From Cyclobacteriaceae bacterium (GTDB taxonomy: Bacteria > Bacteroidota > Bacteroidia > Cytophagales > Cyclobacteriaceae): DNA of 64,000 nt. The stretch lies in the NCBI GenBank assembly GCA_022842845.1, contig JALHOT010000013.1, forward strand, positions 1 to 64,000, written 5' to 3'. Below, in pieces: positions 11,123-21,032 of this stretch. The notes under the pieces were generated by a model. The model did not search any database. It saw only the letters and a program-made list of their open reading frames with translations, and was not told where the DNA came from. The first letter of the stretch is position 1. Each line of letters starts with the position of its first letter. Both the position numbers and the translations under genes were made by a program.

Positions 11123-11491
11123 CTATGAAAATTGCTTATCCCCTACGAGGTGCTCTTCAATTACTTCCTTAAAGGCATGTTTTGGCAAAGCACCTGGCTG
11201 CATGGCTGGCTGCCCATTAATAGGAATAAACAAAAAGGTTGGGATGCTACGAATGCCAAACACGGCAGATAATTCTTGTTCTGCTTCTGTGTCTACTTTA
11301 TAGATCACTATTTTACCCGCATACTCTTTGGCCAATTCTTCCAAAACAGGGGCAACCATTTTGCAAGGTCCGCACCAGTCAGCATAGAAGTCAATAATCG
11401 CAGGCAGGCTGCCTTGGTATTGCCATTCTTTGCTGGTTTCATAGTTGAAAACCTTGCTCTTGAAATCTTCGGTGGTGAGTTGTATGGTCAT
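11123..11491 (-). CDS. trxA: Thioredoxin
   Basis: 'FYADWCGPCKMVAPVLEELA' active site and 'GIRSIPTFLFI'. Confidence 0.92.
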   Translation of the reverse strand: MTIQLTTEDFKSKVFNYETSKEWQYQGSLPAIIDFYADWCGPCKMVAPVLEELAKEYAGKIVIYKVDTEAEQELSAVFGIRSIPTFLFIPINGQPAMQPGALPKHAFKEVIEEHLVGDKQFS

Positions 11492-11929
11492 GTCAATTTA
11501 ATATCAACACAAATTTGGGAATAGTCTGTATAAAAGTGTGTGACTAAAGTTACGCTGTACTAAACTCTTAACGCTTTATACACATAAGCAAGTTAATGGG
11601 ATTGTTATCGATTTAATTGTCCAGGTGGTATCTAGTATACATGAAGATATGGAGTAAGGTCTCAATTAGTAGTATCATAATTTTCATGGCATTGTTTTAA
11701 TTTGGTATTTGGTAGAAATCAAGCAGCCTGAAGGGTTAAGATTTTACTCCAAAGTACTTGGTGATCCATAAAAACACTCGGCATGCAGAACTATTGCAGC
11801 CTATCCATCTTATTCTTTATAATATTCTATCGATCAATTACTTACAAGTGCAAAAAGCCCCTATTTTGCCCAAAAAACGAGATATTAAAAAACTGTTAAC
11901 TTTGTCGCCTTACTAATAGATAGAGCCCG

Positions 11930-12880
11930 ATGAATCTTTTGGATTTTGAAAAACCTATAGCTGAATTAGAATCGAAACTGGAAGACATGAAAACACTGGC
12001 TGGCGATAGCGACAAAGAAGTGCAAGCCGCAGTGAAAGCCCTCGAAAAGAAAATCCTGGACCTGAAAAAGGAGACCTTTGAAAACCTGACTGGCTGGCAA
12101 AGGGTACAACTCTCTCGCCACCCTGACAGGCCATATACCCTTGATTATATTTATGAGATTACTACAGACTTTATCGAGCTGCATGGCGATCGTAACGTAG
12201 CGGATGATAAGGCTATGGTAGGTGGGTTGGGTACCATCGATGGCCAGACCTATATGATCATCGGTCAGCAAAAGGGCCGCAATACCAAGCAGCGTCAAAT
12301 GCGCAATTTTGGTATGGCTAACCCTGAAGGCTATCGCAAAGCCTTACGACTGATGAAGATGGCCGAAAAATTTAACAAGCCAATTATAACTTTTATAGAT
12401 ACACCTGGTGCCTTTCCAGGTCTAGAGGCTGAGGAGCGCGGACAAGGTGAGGCTATTGCACGGAACCTGAAAGAGATGTTCATGTTGAAAGTACCAGTGA
12501 TCTGTATTGTAATTGGTGAAGGTGCTTCTGGCGGTGCTTTGGGTATTGCCATTGGTGATAAGGTATTAATGCTGGAGAATACCTGGTACTCAGTTATTTC
12601 ACCCGAGTCTTGTTCTTCTATTTTATGGAGGAGCTGGGATTACAAAGAACAGGCGGCAGAAGTGTTGAAGCTTACCGGTAAGGATATGCTCTCACTTAAG
12701 TTGATTGATGGTATTGTAAAAGAACCACTGGGTGGTGCGCACACCAATTTGAAATGGATGGCGCAGGAAGTGAAGAAGGTGATCATGGAGAACTTTAAGG
12801 AGTTGAATAAGCTGAGTGCTGAAGAACGTATCAGCCAGCGCATCGATAAATTCTGTGCGATGGGTGTGGTAAAGGAATAA
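11930..12880 (+). CDS. accA: Acetyl-CoA carboxylase carboxyltransferase subunit alpha
   Basis: Full-length match to AccA motifs: '[22 protein letters not shown]', '[15 protein letters not shown]', '[12 protein letters not shown]'. Confidence 0.97.
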   Translation: MNLLDFEKPIAELESKLEDMKTLAGDSDKEVQAAVKALEKKILDLKKETFENLTGWQRVQLSRHPDRPYTLDYIYEITTDFIELHGDRNVADDKAMVGGLGTIDGQTYMIIGQQKGRNTKQRQMRNFGMANPEGYRKALRLMKMAEKFNKPIITFIDTPGAFPGLEAEERGQGEAIARNLKEMFMLKVPVICIVIGEGASGGALGIAIGDKVLMLENTWYSVISPESCSSILWRSWDYKEQAAEVLKLTGKDMLSLKLIDGIVKEPLGGAHTNLKWMAQEVKKVIMENFKELNKLSAEERISQRIDKFCAMGVVKE

Positions 12881-12906
12881 TTCAGTATTCCACATGATAT
12901 AATATC

Positions 12907-12941
12907 AAAGAGAGCTACTATTCATGAGTGGCTCTTTTTGT
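12907..12941 (+). terminator. Rho-independent terminator after accA
   Basis: AGAGCTACT...AGTGGCTCT stem followed by TTTTT. Confidence 0.75.
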
Positions 12942-12987
12942 TCAATGGAATGTATAAACTGTCCACGTCAATATTGAATTGATTGTT

Positions 12988-13812
12988 ATGAAATTACATG
13001 TAATCAATACCGGCTTTTTTAAATTAGATGGTGGTGCCATGTTTGGGGTTGTGCCCAAATCAATCTGGCAAAAATCAAACCCGGCTGATGAAAATAATTT
13101 ATGCACCTGGGCCATGCGCTGCTTACTGATAGAAGAAGGCAATCGTTTAATCCTGGTCGACAATGGCATCGGCAATAAGCAGGATGCTAAGTTCTTTAGT
13201 CATTACTATTTGCATGGAGATGACTCGCTCAGTAAATCATTGCACAGCAAGGGTTTTTCAGAACAGGATGTAACGGATATGTTCCTGACACACTTGCACT
13301 TTGATCATTGTGGGGGAGGAGTGCAGTACAAGGGCGATCAATTGGAACTGGTTTTTAACAATGCCCACTATTGGTCAAACCAGGATCACTGGCAATGGGC
13401 TACCAAGCCTAATCCCCGTGAAAAAGCTTCCTTCATCAAAGAGAATATTTTACCGATGCAGGAGAGTGGTCATCTTAAGTTTGTACAGGGTAATGAACTT
13501 CCATTTGATATTTTCTATGCCTCTGGTCATACCGATAAGATGATGATCCCGAAGATTCAGTATAAAGGTTATACCGTCTGTTACATGGCTGATTTACTCC
13601 CCTCTACGGGTCATATTCCTTTGCCTTATGTGATGGGCTATGACACAAGGCCTTTGTTGACACTAGAAGAGAAGGAGCGTTTCTTGAATGAGGCTGCTGA
13701 TAAACAGTATGTGTTATTCTTAGAGCACGATGCAGTAAATGAATGCTGCACGGTAAAGCGAACAGAAAAGGGCATTAGACTTGATAGAACTTTTTCCTTA
13801 GCAGAGCTATAA
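12988..13812 (+). CDS. MBL-fold metallo-hydrolase
   Basis: 'FLTHLHFDHCGGG' HxHxDH motif, later 'ASGHTDKMM' and 'FLEHDAVNE'; ATG at 12988 preferred to the upstream TTG. Confidence 0.88.
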   Translation: MKLHVINTGFFKLDGGAMFGVVPKSIWQKSNPADENNLCTWAMRCLLIEEGNRLILVDNGIGNKQDAKFFSHYYLHGDDSLSKSLHSKGFSEQDVTDMFLTHLHFDHCGGGVQYKGDQLELVFNNAHYWSNQDHWQWATKPNPREKASFIKENILPMQESGHLKFVQGNELPFDIFYASGHTDKMMIPKIQYKGYTVCYMADLLPSTGHIPLPYVMGYDTRPLLTLEEKERFLNEAADKQYVLFLEHDAVNECCTVKRTEKGIRLDRTFSLAEL

Positions 13813-13820
13813 GAATGGAG

Positions 13821-13948
13821 AATTGACAGTTGATAATGGACAATAAATTGACTTCCTATCTCATGTTAGTTTACAAAAGCAAAAGTCTTACGTTACGCCC
13901 ATCGCGACTAGGCGCATATTGTCAATTGCCCATGATCCATTGTCAATT
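13821..13948. repeat. Intergenic inverted repeat (24-nt arms, 20/24 identical)
   Basis: 13821-13844 AATTGACAGTTGATAATGGACAAT versus reverse complement of 13925-13948 AATTGACAATGGATCATGGGCAAT. Confidence 0.8.
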
Positions 13949-13951
13949 GTT

Positions 13952-14728
13952 ATGAAGATTGGACTTGCATTATCAGGCGGAGGAGCCAGGGGTTTTGCGC
14001 ACCTGGGTGTACTCAAGGCCCTTGAAGAAATGAATGTGAGTATCGATCGCCTCGCGGGAACCAGCGCAGGGGCGATCGTTGGGGCTTTTTATGCCCATGG
14101 CTATAAACCCGATGAGATCCTCACCATCATATCCGGGACCGGCATTTTAAAAAGTGTAAGACCAGCCTGGTCATGGACGGGCTTTTTTAGTTTAGAAGGT
14201 TTCAAAGAAGTATTGAAAAAGCATTTGCCCGAAAACACCTTCGAAAGTTTGCAACGCCCCCTCACCATTACTGCTACAGAAATTCGGCTGGGCAAGGTGG
14301 TATATTTTTCAGAAGGCGAATTGATTACGCCCATCATTGCTTCTTCTACTTTGCCTGCCATTTTTAGTCCGGTTTCCTTTAATGGTAATCTCTATATTGA
14401 TGGTGGCATCATGGATAATTTACCGGTGCGACCGCTCATTGGTAAGTGCGATTTTATTGTAGGGGTACACACCAACCCGGTCAGTCAGAAGTTTGATATT
14501 AAGAATGCCAAGGAAGTCACCATGCGGAGTTTGTTGATGGCCATCAATGTAAACTCAACAGCCAGCAAAGCTTTTTGTAATGTGGTAATTGAACCTCCGG
14601 CCCTGGCTGCCTACAGTCCATTGGATGTTTCTAAAGCCAAAGAGATTTTTGACATCGGCTATCATTTCACCAAAGAGAATTTTACTGCTACTGATTTTGA
14701 ATTAAAAGACTATGAGCGCAACCCTTAG
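13952..14728 (+). CDS. Patatin-like phospholipase
   Basis: 'GLALSGGGARGFAHLGVLKALEE', 'LAGTSAGAIVGA', 'YIDGGIMDNLPV'; ATG at 13952 preferred to the ORF start at 13919. Confidence 0.93.
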   Translation: MKIGLALSGGGARGFAHLGVLKALEEMNVSIDRLAGTSAGAIVGAFYAHGYKPDEILTIISGTGILKSVRPAWSWTGFFSLEGFKEVLKKHLPENTFESLQRPLTITATEIRLGKVVYFSEGELITPIIASSTLPAIFSPVSFNGNLYIDGGIMDNLPVRPLIGKCDFIVGVHTNPVSQKFDIKNAKEVTMRSLLMAINVNSTASKAFCNVVIEPPALAAYSPLDVSKAKEIFDIGYHFTKENFTATDFELKDYERNP

Positions 14729-16727
14729 TTTTAAAGAACAGATTTTACAAGGCATACCGGATGTATTACCACCAGCTCCTGTATACGACATAAACGTTAA
14801 CCATGCCCCTAAACGCAAGGACATATTAACCAAAGCAGAAAAGACACTGGCGGTGCGTAATGCTTTGCGTTATTTTCATCCGCGTCATCATGCTGTACTG
14901 GCACCGGAGTTTTATAAAGAGTTACAAGACTACGGTAGGATTTATATGTATCGTTTTCGCCCGCAGTATGAGATGAAGGCCCGCACTATTGCAGAGTACC
15001 CTGCTCAATGCCAACAGGCTGCAGCTATCATGCTGATGATACAAAATAACCTCGATCCGGCTGTTGCACAACATCCGCATGAGCTAATTACCTATGGTGG
15101 TAACGGAGCGGTGTTTCAAAACTGGGCCCAGTATTTACTTACTATGCAATACCTGGCCACCATGAAAGAGGAGCAAACGCTTCATATGTATTCTGGCCAC
15201 CCTATGGGTTTATTTCCTTCTTCTCAAGATGCACCTCGTGTGGTAGTGACCAATGGCATGATGATTCCTAATTATTCTAAGCCTGACGATTGGGAGCGCT
15301 TTAATGCTTTAGGTGTAACACAATACGGTCAAATGACGGCTGGCTCTTATATGTACATTGGTCCGCAGGGTATAGTGCATGGTACAACCATTACGGTATT
15401 GAATGGTGGGCGTATGATTTCCAAGGCAGGGGAGGGCCTGGCGGGTAAAGTATTTGTTACTTCCGGTTTGGGTGGCATGAGCGGTGCACAGCCTAAAGCT
15501 GGAAACATAGCAGGTTGTATCACAGTAGTAGCAGAGGTTAACCCTAAGGCTACGCGTAAACGGCATGAGCAGGGTTGGGTAGATGAAGTGATAGAAGATT
15601 TGAATGCCTTAGTGAAGCGTGTACGAGAGGCAAAGGCCAGTAAGGAAGTAGTATCGATAGCTTACCAGGGAAATATTGTGGAAGTATGGGAGAAGTTCGA
15701 TGAGGAGAATATCTATATAGACCTGGGTTCTGATCAGACTTCATTGCATAATCCTTGGGCCGGTGGTTATTATCCGGTAGGCATAAGCTATGAAGAAGCC
15801 AATCAATTAATGGCTTCTGATCCGGTACTTTTCAAAGCCAAGATACAGGAGACTTTGCGCAGACATGCCGCAGCGGTGAATAAACATACCGCTAAGGGTA
15901 CTTACTTTTTCGATTATGGCAATGCCTTTCTTTTAGAGGCCTCGCGCGCTGGCGCTGATGTGATGGCCCCTAATGGAATTGATTTTAAGTATCCTTCTTA
16001 TGTGCAAGACATCATGGGGCCTTTGTGTTTCGATTATGGTTTCGGGCCCTTCCGCTGGGTGTGTACTTCGGGCAAACAAGAAGATCTGGACTTTACCGAT
16101 CAATTGGCAAAAGAGGTATTAGAGGAAATTTTACAAACAGCCCCGATTGATATTCACCCTCAGTTGAAAGATAATATTCAATGGATTAAGGAAGCCAAGC
16201 AAAATAAATTAGTAGTCGGTTCTAAGGCGCGTATCCTATATGCTGACGCTGAAGGAAGAATGAAGATCGCGAAGGCCTTTAACGATGCAATACGCGCTGG
16301 TAAAATAGGCCTGGTGGTATTAGGCAGAGATCATCACGATGTATCGGGAACTGATAGCCCTTATCGGGAGACCTCTAATATTTATGATGGTTCACGCTTT
16401 ACAGCCGACATGGCTATCCATAATGTTATTGGTGATAGTTTCAGGGGGGCTACCTGGGTTTCTATCCACAATGGCGGTGGTGTTGGATGGGGTGAAGTAA
16501 TCAATGGCGGCTTTGGCATGCTATTGGATGGTAGTGCAGAAGCAGAACGAAAATTGATCAATATGCTCCATTTTGATGTGTACAATGGCATTGCCCGCAG
16601 GGCCTGGGCAAGGAATAAACATGCGAAGTTCGCCACTCATCGAGAGCAAAAAGCTAATACATTATTAAGCCTGACTGAATCTTATGAGGTTGACGAGTCG
16701 TTAATACAAACGTTAAATCAACAATAA
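14712..16727 (+). CDS. hutU: Urocanate hydratase (long form)
   Basis: 'YGGNGAVFQNWAQYLL', 'TSGLGGMSGAQPKA', 'SDQTSLHNPWAGGYYPVG', 'GGGVGWGEVINGGFGMLLDG'. Confidence 0.95.
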   Translation: MSATLSFKEQILQGIPDVLPPAPVYDINVNHAPKRKDILTKAEKTLAVRNALRYFHPRHHAVLAPEFYKELQDYGRIYMYRFRPQYEMKARTIAEYPAQCQQAAAIMLMIQNNLDPAVAQHPHELITYGGNGAVFQNWAQYLLTMQYLATMKEEQTLHMYSGHPMGLFPSSQDAPRVVVTNGMMIPNYSKPDDWERFNALGVTQYGQMTAGSYMYIGPQGIVHGTTITVLNGGRMISKAGEGLAGKVFVTSGLGGMSGAQPKAGNIAGCITVVAEVNPKATRKRHEQGWVDEVIEDLNALVKRVREAKASKEVVSIAYQGNIVEVWEKFDEENIYIDLGSDQTSLHNPWAGGYYPVGISYEEANQLMASDPVLFKAKIQETLRRHAAAVNKHTAKGTYFFDYGNAFLLEASRAGADVMAPNGIDFKYPSYVQDIMGPLCFDYGFGPFRWVCTSGKQEDLDFTDQLAKEVLEEILQTAPIDIHPQLKDNIQWIKEAKQNKLVVGSKARILYADAEGRMKIAKAFNDAIRAGKIGLVVLGRDHHDVSGTDSPYRETSNIYDGSRFTADMAIHNVIGDSFRGATWVSIHNGGGVGWGEVINGGFGMLLDGSAEAERKLINMLHFDVYNGIARRAWARNKHAKFATHREQKANTLLSLTESYEVDESLIQTLNQQ

Positions 16728-16776
16728 ACCGGTTCAGGACTGGATTCCTTTACTTAACTTTAAACCATTAAACTCA

Positions 16777-17385
16777 ATGAATATGAAAAAGATCAGTTTA
16801 TTAGTAGTGCTTATGATGCTGGCTGCTGCCACTTATGCGCAGGTACAAGTAGCCGTGGGTATCAAAGGCGGGCCTAACTTTGCCAATATCAATACAGAAT
16901 CAACGATTGGTGAAAATTATAAAAGCCGTACAGGCTTCCACGCAGGTGCATTCACCTTGTTTAAGTTCACCAAAGTGGGTATTCAGCCTGAATTATTATT
17001 CTCTCAGCAGGGCAGTACCGTAGAATTTAGCAGCCAGAACCTTGAGCAGAATTTCAATTACATAAATATTCCTATTCTTTTGAAATTATACACGGTGGCA
17101 GGTATCAACTTACAAGTGGGTCCTCAGTTCGGTTTTGTAAGCAAAGCTGAAGTAGAGCAGCTTGTGAATAATGTAAAAACTACTGTTGATGTAAAAGATG
17201 AATTAAAAGGTAGTGACATGAGTCTGGCTATTGGTGCAGGCTGGGATCTTCCTTTTGGTTTAACATTGGATGCCCGCTATAACCTTGGTTTGTCTAAAAT
17301 CAATGACGGTAGCAACAGCCCAGAAGCTAAGAATCAGGTATTTCAGATATCCGCTGGTTTTAAAATTATTAAACTCGGCAAGTAA
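16777..17385 (+). CDS. Outer membrane beta-barrel protein (PorT-like)
   Basis: Signal peptide '...AAATYAQ', 'VAVGIKGGPNFANINTES', alternating beta-strand pattern, 'FQISAGFKIIKLGK' C-terminus. Confidence 0.85.
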   Translation: MNMKKISLLVVLMMLAAATYAQVQVAVGIKGGPNFANINTESTIGENYKSRTGFHAGAFTLFKFTKVGIQPELLFSQQGSTVEFSSQNLEQNFNYINIPILLKLYTVAGINLQVGPQFGFVSKAEVEQLVNNVKTTVDVKDELKGSDMSLAIGAGWDLPFGLTLDARYNLGLSKINDGSNSPEAKNQVFQISAGFKIIKLGK

Positions 17386-17456
17386 GATTTTTAGTGTGTT
17401 TACAGTTTTAGTGAAATTCATTTAAAATAGTTTGCACAAATTTTAGACCCCATAGC

Positions 17457-17990
17457 ATGAGAAAATTAGTAATGATTGCCTTCTTTGGTTTGATTGCCTT
17501 CCAAAGCATCGCCCAAACAACAGCGGGTACTATTGCTTTAGGCGGAGGTTTCCGTTTTACAAGCAGCGATCCTGGTACATCTAGTTTTAATTTGAATCCC
17601 AGTGGGGCTTAATTTTTGAAGGATAACTTAGCCATTGGTGTAGATATGAACTACTCTTCGTTCAACGATGGTGACAATACAAGCTTAGGCATTGGACCAT
17701 TTGTACGCTATTATAAGTTTATAGCCGATGATAAGTTTGCATTTACCGTTGATGGTGTTTTTTCATTTAGTACTGATAAGACAGTAGTGGCAGGAAATTC
17801 TGTAAGTTCCAACAGGTTTGCCTTAGGCGTGGACCCTGGCTTTGCCTATTTCTTCAGTCCTAAGTGGTCACTTGATTTGACTCTGCCTGGTATATCGTAC
17901 GTGAGTTTTGAAGGAGGTGGATCTACTATAAGCATTGGTGCGAGCACTTTCTCACCATCGCTAGGCTTCCGTTATTTCATTAGTAAGTAA
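17457..17990 (+). pseudogene. Outer membrane beta-barrel protein interrupted by in-frame TAA at 17610-17612
   Basis: ATG 17457 gives signal peptide MRKLVMIAFFGLIAFQSIAQ, then ...FNLNPSGA*FLKDNLAIGVDMNYSS..., same frame on both sides of the stop; ends with an OMP-like 'SPSLGFRYFISK'. Confidence 0.85.
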
Positions 17991-18012
17991 ACCAATAGTT
18001 ACGGATATATAG

Positions 18013-18044
18013 AAAATGGCCACTCTTTCGGGTGGCCATTTTTT
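18013..18044. terminator. Bidirectional rho-independent terminator
   Basis: AAAATGGCCAC-loop-GTGGCCATTTTTT hairpin between the convergent OMP gene and tyrS. Confidence 0.85.
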
Positions 18045-18056
18045 GTGGGCTTCAGT

Positions 18057-19343
18057 TTATTGTACAATGATAAGGAAGTAATTCTTCTTGCCTTTTTGGA
18101 CTAATAAATAGCGATCAGAAAGTAAGTTGTATTGCGGCCTAGCATTGGCATCACTTAACTTTTCTTTATTAATGCTTACACCACCACCCTGAATCATCTT
18201 TCGGGTTTCTCCCTTAGAGGGGAATATGATGCCTTGTGTTACTTCGCTTAATAAGTCGGTAACGGTGACTGCATTTTTATAACTGTCTGTGCTGATGTTA
18301 ACTTGCGGTACTCCTTCGAAAACATTTAGTAAGGTGTTTTCATCTAAGCTTTTTAAATCATCGGCTGTAGAGTTGCCAAATAAAATAGAAGATGCTTTTA
18401 AGGCTGTGTGATAATCAGCTTCTGAATGTACCCGTATGGTGATATCTTTTGCCAGTGCTTGCTGAAGCGCGCGTAAGTGTGGTGCCGCCATATGATTAGC
18501 AATCATCGCCTCAATTTCTTCCTGGTTGAATTGTGTGAATATTTTAATAAAGTTCACGGCATCTTCATCAGACACATTCAACCAGTATTGATAAAACTTA
18601 TAAGGTGAAGTTTTAGCAGGATCTAACCATACATTGCCGCCTTCAGACTTTCCGAATTTGGTACCGTCTGCTTTGGTAATGAGTTTAGTGGTAAGGGCAA
18701 AGGCTTCACTGCCCGCCTTTCTCCTGATTAATTCTGTACCGGTAACAATATTGCCCCACTGGTCAGAACCACCCATTTGTAGTTTGCAACCTTTGTGCCG
18801 GTTGAGCCAGTAAAAATCATATCCCTGCACTAACTGGTACGTAAATTCTGTAAATGATAAACCAGTCTCTAGTCGCTTCTGTACAGAGTCCTTGCTCATC
18901 ATGTAATTAACGGTGATGTGTTTGCCAACATCACGTATGAAATCAAGGAAACGAAAATCTTTAAACCAATCGTAATTGTTCACCATCTCAGCTGCATTGG
19001 TCCCTTGTCCGAAATCCAGGAATTTTTCAAGTTGCTTTTTTACACAGGCTACATTATGGTTTAATACCTCTTCGGATAACAGATTGCGTTCAGCAGATTT
19101 GCCCGAGGGATCGCCCACCATACCGGTGGCACCGCCTACCAGGGCAAATGGCTTATGTCCTGCCCGCTGAAAGTTAAGTAAGGTCATAATTTGGGTGAGA
19201 TGACCAATATGAAGTGAATCGGCAGTTGGATCAAAGCCAATGTAACCACTGGTGCTTTCCTTCGCTAATTGTTCTTCTGTACCGGGCATGATATCGTGTA
19301 ACATGCCTCTCCATCTCAGTTCCTCAATAAAGTTAATTTTCAT
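18057..19343 (-). CDS. tyrS: Tyrosyl-tRNA synthetase
   Basis: '[14 protein letters not shown]' (HIGH-like), '[11 protein letters not shown]', 'KFGKSEGG' (KMSKS equivalent), S4 domain at C-terminus. Confidence 0.97.
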   Translation of the reverse strand: MKINFIEELRWRGMLHDIMPGTEEQLAKESTSGYIGFDPTADSLHIGHLTQIMTLLNFQRAGHKPFALVGGATGMVGDPSGKSAERNLLSEEVLNHNVACVKKQLEKFLDFGQGTNAAEMVNNYDWFKDFRFLDFIRDVGKHITVNYMMSKDSVQKRLETGLSFTEFTYQLVQGYDFYWLNRHKGCKLQMGGSDQWGNIVTGTELIRRKAGSEAFALTTKLITKADGTKFGKSEGGNVWLDPAKTSPYKFYQYWLNVSDEDAVNFIKIFTQFNQEEIEAMIANHMAAPHLRALQQALAKDITIRVHSEADYHTALKASSILFGNSTADDLKSLDENTLLNVFEGVPQVNISTDSYKNAVTVTDLLSEVTQGIIFPSKGETRKMIQGGGVSINKEKLSDANARPQYNLLSDRYLLVQKGKKNYFLIIVQ

Positions 19344-19370
19344 ACAACAGGAATAGGCCGCAAATATAAA

Positions 19371-19402
19371 AATAAAGCACGTCCTTGCGAACGTGCTTTA
19401 TT
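19371..19402 (-). terminator. Rho-independent terminator after sulP-like gene
   Basis: Perfect 12-bp stem AATAAAGCACGT/ACGTGCTTTATT with 8-nt loop. Confidence 0.8.
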
Positions 19403-19423
19403 GCTTTACCTCTTAAGTGAGTA

Positions 19424-21001
19424 TTAATGCCCACCTACAGACATTACGTCCGGTACATTTAATGTCTGTACTTTGATGTTCTTTTCTGGGGCCGTAAATT
19501 TTTTGAAATCCTGTATAATCTCCAATACATCATAATCAATGTTACGCGACTGCCTGCCATCAATCACCAGGGTACTGTTGGTAGGTATATGGCTGAGCGT
19601 AAGTTGTATACTTCCTTTGTTTAAGAAAGTAACTTCTTCCGATAGGGTAATGGTAATGGTTTCATTATTGACTTTCCCATCGCTTTGGTAATGGTAAGAG
19701 TTCTTGTAATTCTTGCGTAAAATAAAATAAATGGCAACCACCATACCAATGCCAATGCCTTTCAATAGATCAGTGCCAAGTATGGCCAATACAGTAACGA
19801 TGAATGGAATAAATTGATCCCATCCTAACTGATACATAGCCTTGAAAAGTGATGGCTTAGCCAGCTTATAACCAACCATTAATAGGATTACTGCCAAAGA
19901 AGCCAACGGGATAAGATTTAGGTAGCGGGGAATGACAATCGCAGCCAACAGCAAGATGCTTCCATGAATAACGGTAGCCATTTTGGTTTTACCACCAGAG
20001 TTTATATTTGCAGAACTGCGAACAATTACTTGTGTTACCGGCAATCCACCTATTAATCCTGATATCATGTTACCAATACCCTGTGCTTTTAACTCACGGT
20101 TGGTAGGAGTATTGCGTTTCAATGGGTCAAGCTTGTCGGTCGCCTCAACAGACAAAAGCGTTTCAAGGCTGGCTACTATGGCAAGGGTACCCGCTACGAT
20201 GTATACATCTGGATTGCTGATGGCAGAGAAATCGGGACTTTTAAAGAAACTCAGAAACTCACTGAGGTTAGTGGCTACTGGTAGTTGCACCAGGTGTTTT
20301 CCCGACATAACGAATGCTGGCGCAAGACCAGCAAAGACAATATTTAAGAGAATGCCCGTCAGCACTACAAAAAGAGCCCCTGGAAGAAATTTAAACAAAG
20401 CTGCCTTTTTCATAAAGGGACGGTCGAACAAAATCAACAAAGCCAGCGATACAATAGAGATGATAATAGCCCCAGCGCTGCTATAACGCACTGCGTAATA
20501 AAGTTCTGAAAACGTGTTGTGTCCATCTTTTTGAAAGAAGGACTCATCGCCCATGAAATCTTCATCATATCCAAAGGCATGGGGAATCTCTTTTAAGATT
20601 AGCGTAATACCAATAGCAGTGAGCATGCCTTTAATGACTGATGAAGGAAAATAATAACCGATAATACCAGCTTTCAGAAAGCCCGCCAACAGTTGAATGA
20701 GGCCTGCAAAGAAAACAGCGAGTAAGAAGGCTTCAAAACTACCCAAAGTTTCAATGGCGGTGAGTACAATGACGACCAAACCAGCCGCTGGGCCTGAAAC
20801 ACCTAAAGCTGACCCACTAAGTGCCCCTACAATAACACCACCTACAACCCCAGCAATGATGCCAGAAAATAAAAGGTCAGCTCTGCCGGTAGAGGCTAAA
20901 GCCACTCCCAAGCATAAAGGTAGCGCCACCAAGTAAACCACCAGGCCAGCGGGTAAATCATTTTTTAAGTGAGCAAATAAATTCAGTTTCTTTTTAGACA
21001 T
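19424..21001 (-). CDS. SulP-family inorganic anion transporter
   Basis: 'LVVYLVALPLCLGVALASTG', 'LSGSALGVSGPAAGLVVIV', 'ISGLIGGLPVTQVIVRSSANINSGGKTK', STAS-like C-terminus. Confidence 0.94.
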   Translation of the reverse strand: MSKKKLNLFAHLKNDLPAGLVVYLVALPLCLGVALASTGRADLLFSGIIAGVVGGVIVGALSGSALGVSGPAAGLVVIVLTAIETLGSFEAFLLAVFFAGLIQLLAGFLKAGIIGYYFPSSVIKGMLTAIGITLILKEIPHAFGYDEDFMGDESFFQKDGHNTFSELYYAVRYSSAGAIIISIVSLALLILFDRPFMKKAALFKFLPGALFVVLTGILLNIVFAGLAPAFVMSGKHLVQLPVATNLSEFLSFFKSPDFSAISNPDVYIVAGTLAIVASLETLLSVEATDKLDPLKRNTPTNRELKAQGIGNMISGLIGGLPVTQVIVRSSANINSGGKTKMATVIHGSILLLAAIVIPRYLNLIPLASLAVILLMVGYKLAKPSLFKAMYQLGWDQFIPFIVTVLAILGTDLLKGIGIGMVVAIYFILRKNYKNSYHYQSDGKVNNETITITLSEEVTFLNKGSIQLTLSHIPTNSTLVIDGRQSRNIDYDVLEIIQDFKKFTAPEKNIKVQTLNVPDVMSVGGH

Positions 21002-21032
21002 GAAACGGTAAGATCAAACAGTGTATAATCAT

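Noticed and set aside
14712-16727. 671-aa urocanate hydratase as an anomalous fusion
   Set aside because: A long HutU form is known in Bacteroidota and the motifs are continuous, with no extra enzymatic domain recognised.
17610-17612. TAA as programmed readthrough or stop-codon reassignment
   Set aside because: All other genes in the window use TAA as a normal stop and no recoding signal is visible; mutation or sequencing error is simpler.
19983-20486. 167-aa plus-strand ORF
   Set aside because: Antisense shadow inside the well-supported SulP gene; low-complexity translation, no domain.
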